Shown here: positions 43,626-50,223 of the stretch, one piece after another
Numbering within the stretch: position 1 is the stretch's first letter
Layout of the letters: every line of letters starts with the position of its first letter
DNA from: an uncultured Lachnospiraceae bacterium
Lineage (GTDB): Bacteria; Bacillota; Clostridia; Lachnospirales; Lachnospiraceae
Assembly (NCBI GenBank): GCA_945868435.1
Contig: CAMBLG010000002.1
Coordinates: 174,105-238,104, forward strand
DNA length: 64,000 bases
Reading direction: 5' to 3'
Program-made: the position numbers and the translations under genes
Notes under the pieces: generated by a model
What the model was told of the DNA's origin: nothing
Databases searched by the model: none
Seen by the model: only the letters and a program-made list of their open reading frames with translations

Positions 43626-45676
43626 CCCCCGACAAACTGTTGGATGCAGCTGCACACCCGGTTCCTATCCATCGGTTTCGAGATATGTGCATTCATGCCG
43701 GCATCCAGCGAATTCTGCACATCCTCGGCAAAAGCGTTAGCCGTCATCGCTATAATCGGAATGCTGCCGGCATCCACACGATTCAATCCACGAATCGTAC
43801 TCGTTGCCTCCAGCCCATTCATGACCGGCATCTGTATATCCATAAGAATCAGATCATAGTATGCAGGCTCGGAACGGTCAAATAGTTCCACAGCCTCCTG
43901 CCCATTCTCTGCTGTAACAATCTCCGCATTGGTGCTCTCCAACAGGGCAACCGCAATCTCACGATTCAGCTCATTGTCCTCCACCAAAAGCAGACGGCGT
44001 CCCCGGAAATCAAATACCGGCTCCTGCACTTCCGCTCTGTTGGTCTGCTGCCTGCCCTCGCCAGTATATTCATACAATGCCTGATACAGCTTACTGCGAA
44101 AAAGCGGCAGCGGTACAAATCCGCTGAGTCCGGAGCGCGTCAGCATATATTCCGTCTGACTCCAGTCACTCTCCGCCAGCATCAACATCGGGAAATCGCT
44201 TCCCATGCGGCTTCGCACCTGAGGCAGAAACAGCATGATCTCCAGCTCCGGCACCTGTTCCACCGTCAGCAAAGCGAAATATTCCGTATCATTCCAGCTG
44301 CACTCATTGATATAGTCCACGGCATCCTCACCGGTAGCTGCCCAGTCCATCGACATTCCAATACGTTCCAGCATACTGCCCACTGCCCTCGCCTGCTTTT
44401 CATCTCCCGTGAGAAAAAGCACGCGCCTGCCGCATAGGGCACTGCGGTACATATCCTCATCCTGAGCCACTGCCACCAGCGGAATCTCCAACCGGACAGC
44501 AGTTCCTTTTCCCTGCTCACTCTCCAGCTCGATATGTCCATGCATCATATCCAACAGCTTCTTGGTAATTGCCATGCCAAGCCCGGTGCCCTGACGCTTA
44601 CTGATCATGGCACTCTGCTCTCGCTCAAACACCTCGAAAATATGCTCTATGAATTCCGGGGCTATGCCGATTCCGGTGTCCCGCACACACGCCTTCAGCC
44701 TTACATGCTCTCCGCGATCTGCCTCAACAGACAGAAAGAAGTCCACGGAGCCTTCATCCGTATACTTAATGGCGTTGGAAATCAGATTCAAAAATACCTG
44801 CTTCAATCTGGCACCATCGGCCATGACACACTCCTGCTCCATATCTCCCATATGAAAACGGAAATTCAGATTTCTCGCCTGCGCCTGCGGTGCTGCCACC
44901 ACAAGAATCTCATGTATGATGTCCGCAATATCCACCGGCTTTTTGCAGAGCATGATCCTTCCGCTCTCAATCCGGGAGATGTCCAGAACATCACTGAACA
45001 GCGACATCATATAGTCGGAGGTCTCATGAATTTTTTCGAGACAATGACGTACCCGTTCGGACATTTCCTTCTCCGCCAACGCAATATCCGTCATGCCCAC
45101 AATCGCATTCATCGGTGTCCGGATATCGTGAGACATCTCCGCAAGAAAACGCGTTTTCGCCCTGCTGGCGGAGCGCGCTTCCTGGATCAGTTCTACTTTA
45201 CTGCGGTATTCACCCGTGATATCCTGCTCCATCTTCTGCTCTACCAATGTGTCACCCTCGTAGCGCAGTTTCAGGGAAAACACGCCCTTGTCCTCCTCCA
45301 AAAGACGGAAGAAGATCTTATCTCCCTCCCAGAGCTTCAGACTCTCTATCTCTTTCTTTGGAACCCATACCAGGTCCCCTTCATCGCATGTACATTGTGT
45401 CCCTGTGAATCCCGTTGCCGTGTACAGATACATGGTTTCCGATTCCCATTCATCTGACAGGAACGTGATTATGCCGCGCAGCCGGTACTGTGTCAGTGTG
45501 TATCCGGTCTCCTCCTGTACTTCCCGCAGCAGACATTCCTCTGGAGTTTCCCCGTCTTCCAGCTTTCCACCTACGCCGATCCATTTGTCATGGTTCAGAT
45601 CATTTTCCTTCTTCACGCGGTGGAGCATCAGGTATTTCTCATCCTGTTCTATGTAGCATAGGGTTGTGAGCTTCAT
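43622..45676 (-). CDS. Nudix-histidine kinase-receiver hybrid protein
   Basis: A 684-residue soluble fusion. Residues 1-135 are a complete Nudix hydrolase domain whose box is intact (G37, E43, R51-E52, E55-E56, G58). A coiled coil leads to HisKA with H183 (AEMSHDIRTPMNAI) and a HATPase domain (ISNAIKYTD, VRDTGIGIAPEFI, GTGLGMAITKKLLDM). A degenerate receiver (RRVLFLTGDEKQARAVG, no acceptor Asp seen) and a normal C-terminal receiver (LLLVEDNELNRE, LILMDIQMPVMNG) follow. Nudix enzymes hydrolyse nucleoside diphosphate derivatives, so the sensor input may be a nucleotide. It is followed by HD-GYP-like and GGDEF genes. Confidence 0.93.
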   Translation of the reverse strand: MKLTTLCYIEQDEKYLMLHRVKKENDLNHDKWIGVGGKLEDGETPEECLLREVQEETGYTLTQYRLRGIITFLSDEWESETMYLYTATGFTGTQCTCDEGDLVWVPKKEIESLKLWEGDKIFFRLLEEDKGVFSLKLRYEGDTLVEQKMEQDITGEYRSKVELIQEARSASRAKTRFLAEMSHDIRTPMNAIVGMTDIALAEKEMSERVRHCLEKIHETSDYMMSLFSDVLDISRIESGRIMLCKKPVDIADIIHEILVVAAPQAQARNLNFRFHMGDMEQECVMADGARLKQVFLNLISNAIKYTDEGSVDFFLSVEADRGEHVRLKACVRDTGIGIAPEFIEHIFEVFEREQSAMISKRQGTGLGMAITKKLLDMMHGHIELESEQGKGTAVRLEIPLVAVAQDEDMYRSALCGRRVLFLTGDEKQARAVGSMLERIGMSMDWAATGEDAVDYINECSWNDTEYFALLTVEQVPELEIMLFLPQVRSRMGSDFPMLMLAESDWSQTEYMLTRSGLSGFVPLPLFRSKLYQALYEYTGEGRQQTNRAEVQEPVFDFRGRRLLLVEDNELNREIAVALLESTNAEIVTAENGQEAVELFDRSEPAYYDLILMDIQMPVMNGLEATSTIRGLNRVDAGSIPIIAMTANAFAEDVQNSLDAGMNAHISKPMDRNRVCSCIQQFVGG

Positions 45677-45922
45677 GCCTTACCTCCAGTATTCTGTTCC
45701 CGAGTGGGAACCAGCGTATTTTGTAATTACATATTTGTTCCATAGCTTCACAGATATATAATTTCTTTTATTGTACCACAGTTTGTAAGTATTTCACTAG
45801 TCTATTCCTGAACTGTTTTCGAAAATTTAGAAATACGTTTCTATTGCTTTCTATTTCATGTATCTGTTCAAGCATTTCTTCTTCGTTGCAGGTTCCGGAA
45901 TATCCCTAGTTTCGACCGACTT

Positions 45923-46327
45923 GGGTCTCTCAGGCATTTTCTTTCTCTGAGACCCACGGCTGGCTACTTTTCATATGATTTCTGCTCTCGCCGGAGCTCC
46001 ACTTGGGGCTCACTCGGGTCTCTGAGACATTTTTCTTCCTTGAGACCCACGACAGGCTACTTTTCATATGATTTTTGCTCTCGCCGGAGCTCCACTTGGA
46101 ACGCACTCGGGTCTCTCAGACATTTTTCTTCCCTGAGACCCACGACAGGCTACTTTTCATATGATTTTTGCTCTCGCTGGAGCTCCACTTGGAGCTCACT
46201 CGGGTCTCTCAGACATTTTTCTTCCCTGAGACCCATGACAGGCTACTTTTCATATGATTTTTGCTCTCGCTGGAGCTCCACTTGGAGCTCACTCGGGTCT
46301 CTCAGACATTTTTCTTCCCTGAGACCC
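45923..46327. repeat. Palindromic tandem array 2: five units, 93-bp period
   Basis: GGGTCTC starts at 45923, 46016, 46109, 46202 and 46295, each exactly 93 bp apart, and each is followed by GAGACCC. Between hairpins lies a nearly constant segment containing TTTTCATATGATTT and GGAGCTCCACTTGG. The loops (cagacatttttcttcc-like) differ from array 1 but the arms are the same. The array lies just past the flagellin terminator. Confidence 0.93.
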
Positions 46328-46349
46328 ATGACGGGCTCTACATATGCGA

Positions 46350-46373
46350 AAGAGGCCGCCGAAGCGACCTCTT
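46350..46373 (-). terminator. Intrinsic terminator of flagellin
   Basis: On the minus strand AAGAGGTCGC, loop TTCG and GCGGCCTCTT form a strong stem followed by a short T/C tail. An identical hairpin lies at 50100-50123 beside the flagellin remnant. Confidence 0.85.
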
Positions 46374-46412
46374 AGGTAGTAATACAGCGTATGAAATTAT
46401 GTTTGTACCAAA

Positions 46413-47861
46413 TTAGCCGAGGAGTGAAAGTACGCCCTGGTTTGCCTGATTTGCCTGAGCAAGCATAGACTGACCAGCCTGTGCAAGAATGTTGTTCTTG
46501 CTGTACTCAACCATCTCTTCTGCCATATCGGTATCCCGGATACGTGACTCAGCACTTGTGGTATTCTCAACAACGTTATCCAGGTTATTAATGGTGTGTT
46601 CTAAGCGGTTCTGAACTGCACCAAGTGCAGAACGCTGAGATGAAACCTTTGCTACTGCATCTGCAATTGCATCAATGGCGTAGGTTGCAGCCTTGCCGGA
46701 ATCATCGGACACATTGATATCCTTGATTCCAAGATAGGAAGAATTCATGGTCTCAATATTCACATTGATCTTGTTCGTCATATCAGCGTCTGCACCAACA
46801 TGAAGATTGAAACTTAATGTGTTTGCAACCTCTGAAGTTGCCTTTGTAATCTTAAAGGAACCCTTCGCTGTAGTGCCCTGTGCCTCATTTGCCAGCTCCG
46901 CGGCTTTGGTAGCGGTGATAGCTGTAGAACCATCCACTGTAGAGTCATGGGCTACATTCCATGCGGTTTCAGCACCACCGTCTGGTGTAAATTTCACTAC
47001 ATTTCCTACGGCAATAGCTGACTCAATGGTTGTCAACGTTGTATTTCCTGCGGCCAATTCATTACCATCTGCGCCGCCTGCGGCATCTACCATTGCGGTA
47101 TAGCTTTTGCCCGCAATCGTAACGCTGGAACCACCTTTGATTTTTCCTAACAAGGTATTTACATCGGCAACCGCATTGCTCTCCGAATCCTTGATATTGG
47201 TCCCATTTGCATCCCAGGTATAGGTTTCACCATCAATGGTTACGCTTCCTGCTTTTTCGGTATCAATCATGTTTTTCAGTTCCGTGTTGGATTTTCCAAT
47301 GGTATAATTCTTGCCACCAATGGTAACACTGTCGCCATAGTTCAGTTCATCCATCTGGAACACTGCGGTTCCGTCCGTATTATCTGTCAACTTTCCTTTT
47401 AAGCCAGCATCATGAGCCTCCATGGTCTCAACCTTCGTTCCCTCATCGCCCTTAAGCAGATAAATCTCGTTGAACTTGGTTGTCTCTGATACACGGTCAA
47501 TCTCAGTGGTAAGTTGATCGATCTCGTCCTGAATCGCATCACGATCTGACTGACTGTTGGTTCCGTTTGCTGCCTGTACTGCCAGCTCGTTCATACGCTG
47601 TAACATTGAATGCACTTCTGTCAGTGCACCTTCAGCAGTCTGCACTGCAGATACACCATCCTGCGCGTTGGTGGAAGCCTGATCCAATCCCTTAATTTGC
47701 TTACGCATTTTCTCAGAAATAGAAAGGCCTGCCGCATCGTCTGCCGCACGGTTAATTCTATAACCGGAAGACAGCTTCTCTGTAGACTTTGACTGACTTG
47801 TCGTTGTGACATTGAGCATTCTGTTGGCGTTCATCGCCTGCATGTTGTGTTGTACTACCAT
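46413..47861 (-). CDS. fliC: Flagellin
   Basis: A 482-residue flagellin. The N-terminal D0/D1 parts are clear (VVQHNMQAMNANRMLNVTT, SSGYRINRAADDAAGLSISEKMR, NAQDGVSAVQTAEGALTEVHSMLQRMNELAVQAANGTNS), as are the C-terminal ones (ALGAVQNRLEHTINNLDN, AESRIRDTDMAEEMVEYSKNNILAQAGQSML). A variable region of about 250 residues lies between. It has a strong CGGAGG ribosome site within a leader that also bears a CsrA-type hairpin. No strong promoter of its own is found in the 175 bases behind csrA, so it may depend on transcription entering from upstream of csrA. Confidence 0.97.
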   Translation of the reverse strand: MVVQHNMQAMNANRMLNVTTTSQSKSTEKLSSGYRINRAADDAAGLSISEKMRKQIKGLDQASTNAQDGVSAVQTAEGALTEVHSMLQRMNELAVQAANGTNSQSDRDAIQDEIDQLTTEIDRVSETTKFNEIYLLKGDEGTKVETMEAHDAGLKGKLTDNTDGTAVFQMDELNYGDSVTIGGKNYTIGKSNTELKNMIDTEKAGSVTIDGETYTWDANGTNIKDSESNAVADVNTLLGKIKGGSSVTIAGKSYTAMVDAAGGADGNELAAGNTTLTTIESAIAVGNVVKFTPDGGAETAWNVAHDSTVDGSTAITATKAAELANEAQGTTAKGSFKITKATSEVANTLSFNLHVGADADMTNKINVNIETMNSSYLGIKDINVSDDSGKAATYAIDAIADAVAKVSSQRSALGAVQNRLEHTINNLDNVVENTTSAESRIRDTDMAEEMVEYSKNNILAQAGQSMLAQANQANQGVLSLLG

Positions 47862-47868
47862 AATTTTA

Positions 47869-47912
47869 CCTCCGTGTGATTGTTTGTTGTTCCCCGAAAT
47901 CCGTTTCTGGGG
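47869..47912 (-). promoter_or_regulatory. Candidate CsrA-binding sites in the flagellin leader
   Basis: On the minus strand CCCC-a-GAAA, loop CGGA, TTTC-GGGG (47892-47912) forms a hairpin with GGA in its tetraloop. A second GGA lies in the Shine-Dalgarno CGGAGG (47869-47874). This double layout is the one by which CsrA blocks translation of the Bacillus subtilis flagellin gene hag. Confidence 0.65.
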
Positions 47913-48036
47913 TGTTGGTTAATAAGTTACTTTTATAATGAGCGAGGCCCCTAGGTTAGCCCCGATCCCATTCGTTTGTGAGACTTATCGCATTTTTTCC
48001 ACTAAGCCTCTCCTTGGCGGCTCCGACAGATACGGA

Positions 48037-48378
48037 TTATGTCAACCCCCTTGGCGCGCGGGTGGTGTAAATATGTTTCTCCCCTTTGATGCCGGATACA
48101 GCTCCCTTCATTGCTGTCGTCTCGGAATCAATAGTTTTGCGCTTCTCCCGCATGATGATTCCCGCAATCTCCTTCTGGGCTTCCTCGGAAATTCCCCGTT
48201 CTTTGTAGTAACTGGTGCTTTTTCCCCTGCCCTTGCCTGCGCTGCTCCGCAGAACCTGCATCTCTCTCGGTGCATCCACCAGAAGATGAATGTTATTGGC
48301 AGAACCCCCGGAAAATACGATGCGCACATCCGGTCCGATATCGATATACTCCCCTGGCTTCAAAGTGAGCTTCAGCAT
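48037..48378 (-). CDS. csrA: CsrA-type RNA-binding protein with long C-terminal tail
   Basis: A 113-residue protein. Residues 1-48 match CsrA (MLKLTLKPGEYIDIGPDVRI, then NNIHLLVDAPREMQVLRSS), including the late Arg-region (R38, R44) used for RNA binding. Normal CsrA proteins are 60-75 residues, but here about 60 more follow (KGRGKSTSYYKERGISEEAQKE...), ending in a basic helix and loop. I start at the ATG after GGGAGG; 25 upstream codons are rejected. It precedes the flagellin gene on the same strand and the invertible element lies just upstream. Confidence 0.85.
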   Translation of the reverse strand: MLKLTLKPGEYIDIGPDVRIVFSGGSANNIHLLVDAPREMQVLRSSAGKGRGKSTSYYKERGISEEAQKEIAGIIMREKRKTIDSETTAMKGAVSGIKGEKHIYTTRAPRGLT

Positions 48379-48417
48379 GTTGTAACCTCCCTGTTTTTTC
48401 CAAAAATGAATGTTTTT

Positions 48418-48446
48418 TTGCCAAACGCAACAATTCTTTATAGAAT
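48418..48446 (+). promoter_or_regulatory. Candidate promoter of the recombinase, spanning the left repeat
   Basis: TTGCCA (48418-48423), a 17-base spacer and TAGAAT (48441-48446) on the plus strand. The -35 box lies outside the left inverted repeat and the -10 box inside it, so inversion would separate the two parts. Confidence 0.5.
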
Positions 48447-48453
48447 GTTGCAT
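48427..48453 (+). repeat. Left inverted repeat of the switch element (27 bp)
   Basis: It is a perfect reverse complement of 49235-49261 and itself folds as a hairpin: GCAACA-a-TTCT, loop TTAT, AGAATGTTGC. Confidence 0.9.
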
Positions 48454-48475
48454 GTGTATTTGAAGGAGGAAGATT

Positions 48476-48959
48476 ATGGGAACAGCGCAACCAATCAGAG
48501 ATGCAGAAAATCTGATATTATTTATTGACTACTACAAAAACGTGCATCCAAATCTGCGCAATTACACACTGATTCAGCTGGGATTTCACACAGCACTTCG
48601 AATCAGCGACTTGCTGGCGCTGCGCTGGCAGGATGTTTTCGATGAGCAAGAGGGAAAATGCAGGGCACACGTCTGCGTCATCGAAAAAAGACACAAAAAC
48701 GCAATAAAATAGCGGTGTGCCCTTGTCGCGCTCGCAGGCGTATCGAATTGTACGCACGGCTGCGGAAAATGCGATACATGCTTCGCATATCAGCTGCCAT
48801 TCCCTGCGCAAGACTTTTGGCTATCATGCTTGGAAACAGGGCGTACCGCCTGCGATGCTGATGGATATTTTCAATCATTCGTCCTATGAAGTTACCAAAC
48901 GCTATCTGGGGATTTCGCAGGATGAACGCGACAGCGTATTCCTGCAAGTAAAATTGTAA
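48476..48959 (+). pseudogene. Single-domain tyrosine recombinase, broken by deletion and frameshift
   Basis: The first frame starts after AGGAGG (MGTAQPIRDAENLILFIDYY) and gives the first catalytic Arg in HTALRISDLLALRW; it stops at 48712. The second, from about 48717 in another frame, gives PLSRSQAYRI, HxxR in CHSLRKTFGYH, HSSYEVTK and the nucleophile Tyr in KRYLGI. Intact relatives of FimB type are about 190 residues and have some 35 residues between the two parts, so a central block is missing and the frame is shifted. The protein is predicted inactive; flipping would need a recombinase from elsewhere. Confidence 0.8.
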
Positions 48960-48973
48960 GATAATTTTGTACA

Positions 48974-49111
48974 TGACGGACTATTGAGCCCCTGCTTATG
49001 TATATCTGTTTTGTGAAAACCGGAATCGACAGTACCAGCTGCGAAGCAGCGAGAAAGCACAATACATCGTGCGGTTTTGCGAATATATGAGGTGGGGTTC
49101 TGAATCCGTTA
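48974..49111. repeat. Degenerate copy of the small mobile repeat
   Basis: The right part (GCTGC-gaa-GCAGC hairpin, then a GCAC/GTGC hairpin, then GGGGTTCTGAATCCGTTAC) matches the right half of the MITEs at 51226 and 52818. The left end (GGACTATTGAGCCCCT) is a weak match to their terminal repeat. No target duplication is seen. It lies inside the invertible element. Confidence 0.7.
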
Positions 49112-49191
49112 CCAAAATACAATAGACATATCCGAAAGGATACATACGGGCCAAACAATTGAATCAGACAGAAAAAATTTAAATTCGGGGT

Positions 49192-49217
49192 TAAGTTTTT
49201 ACTGACCTGTCCGATAT
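49192..49217 (+). promoter_or_regulatory. Sigma-28-like flagellar promoter inside the element
   Basis: TAAG (49192-49195), 14 bases, and TCCGATAT (49210-49217) fit the flagellar sigma factor consensus TAAA-N15-GCCGATAT at most positions. It points right, into the right inverted repeat about 18 bases on. Confidence 0.65.
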
Positions 49218-49234
49218 AGTAGGTGTAAAGAAAA

Positions 49235-49261
49235 ATGCAACATTCTATAAAGAATTGTTGC
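49235..49261 (-). repeat. Right inverted repeat of the switch element, also a terminator
   Basis: A perfect reverse complement of 48427-48453. On the plus strand its hairpin is followed by ATTTTTTA, so it can terminate rightward transcription from the sigma-28-like promoter. The left repeat has no such T-run when read toward csrA. Confidence 0.85.
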
Positions 49262-49414
49262 ATTTTTTACGTTGAAATATGTATTAGAATTTGGATTGTA
49301 ACAAACTTTTTTCTATGATAAAATGTCAGAGGATTTGATTACACATTGCGTTTGAATGGATTTTGATTCACAAAACGAAGGTAGAATTATGTTCACGGAA
49401 GAGAGGTTATTGAT

Positions 49415-49675
49415 ATGGCACGTGGCGTTGGGAAAAATTACTGGGCATTGGTCCTTCTTATATTGGTTGGCGTAGTATTGGGCGGCTTCATCGGAGAGCT
49501 TGCCTCCAATGTTTCGTTCCTGCACTGGCTAAGTTATGGTCAGACTTTCGGATTATCCAGTCCGCTTGTATTGGATCTGGGTATTCTGGTTATCACCTTC
49601 GGTCTGACCATCAAGATTACGATTGCAGGCATCATTGGTGTGTTGATTGCAATTGTCATATATCATTTTCTGTAA
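49415..49675 (+). CDS. DUF4321 membrane protein
   Basis: An 86-residue membrane protein with three helices (NYWALVLLILVGVVLGGFIGELA, PLVLDLGILVITFGLTIKITIAG, IIGVLIAIVIYHFL), matching DUF4321, a small Clostridia family of unknown role often near cell-shape or septum genes. It has a GAGAGG ribosome site. It lies just right of the invertible element and may be affected by its orientation. Confidence 0.88.
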   Translation: MARGVGKNYWALVLLILVGVVLGGFIGELASNVSFLHWLSYGQTFGLSSPLVLDLGILVITFGLTIKITIAGIIGVLIAIVIYHFL

Positions 49676-49729
49676 GTCGTATATGTGAAATTACAGCATG
49701 TCATCGGATGCTATGCGCATTTTTCAGCT

Positions 49730-50077
49730 CTAAGACCCTCGGTGGGCTTCTTTTCTTTTGTTTTTCCCTTGGACTACAGCTCCCCTCGGGTCTCTCAGGC
49801 AGTTTCTTTCCCTGAGACCCACGGCGGGCTTCTTTTCTTCTGTTTTTCCCTTGGACTACAGCTCTCCTCGGGTCTCTCAGGCTTTTTCTTCTTCTGAGAC
49901 CCACGGCAGACTTCTTTTCTTCTGATTTTCCCTTGGACTACAGCTCCCCTCGGGTCTCTCAGGCTTTTTCTTTCTCTTAGACCCACGGCAAACTGCTTCG
50001 GAGGCCTTCTAGACTCTCTTTCCCTTCCGATTCTGAAGCCTCTCGGGTCTCTCAGCCATTTTTCAGCTCTTAGACCC
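49730..50077. repeat. Palindromic tandem array 3: mixed 82/93-bp period
   Basis: GGGTCTC starts at 49788, 49870, 49952 and 50045, with intervals of 82, 82 and 93 bp. A partial unit (AGACCC arm only) begins the array at 49730. The constant spacer contains CTTCTTTTCTTCTG and CCCTTGGACTACAGCTC in the first three units; the last spacer is different and 11 bp longer. The last two units have mutated arms (TTAGACCC). It lies between the DUF4321 gene and the flagellin remnant. Confidence 0.92.
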
Positions 50078-50099
50078 ACGGCGGCCTTTATATATGCGA

Positions 50100-50222
50100 A
50101 AGAGGCCGCCGAAGCGACCTCTTTTGATAATAATAAAGCGTATTTCATTTGTGCCGAATTAGCCGAGGAGTCAAAGTTCGCCCTGACTTGCCCGAGCAAG
50201 CATAGGCTGACCGATCTGATCC
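50100..50222 (-). pseudogene. Flagellin 3'-end remnant with terminator copy
   Basis: The hairpin at 50100-50123 is identical to the flagellin terminator at 46350-46373. Just upstream on the minus strand (50159-50222) is a decayed flagellin C-terminus reading MLARASQGEL, a stop, then LLG and TAA, against MLAQANQANQGVLSLLG in the intact gene. A TCA to TGA change and a loss of about three codons are visible. The remnant abuts the patatin gene. Confidence 0.85.
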
Positions 50223-50223
50223 A

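Larger units (their letters stand above)
48427..49261. mobile_element. Candidate invertible DNA element next to csrA-fliC
   Basis: An exact 27-bp inverted repeat (left 48427-48453, right 49235-49261, cores CAATTCTTTATAGAATG and CATTCTATAAAGAATTG) flanks 835 bp. Inside are a FimB-like tyrosine recombinase (broken), a degenerate small mobile repeat, and a sigma-28-like promoter by the right repeat pointing right. csrA and fliC lie outside on the left pointing left, and the DUF4321 gene lies outside on the right. This is the usual design of recombinase-flipped phase switches. Orientation switching is inferred from structure. Confidence 0.65.

Noticed and set aside
46413..47861. Flagellin middle region as a protease or other enzyme insert
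   Set aside because: The central region has no metal-binding HExxH or other catalytic motif; it is an ordinary variable surface part.
47938..48036. Separate sigma-28 promoter directly before fliC
   Set aside because: A GCGATAAG sequence occurs on the minus strand but no TAAA-like box is found 14-16 bases upstream of it.
48454..48480. A promoter for csrA inside the left end of the element in the present orientation
   Set aside because: Best boxes are TTCAAA and TATAAA with a 16-base spacer, overlapping the hairpin; too weak to call, though weak basal transcription is possible.
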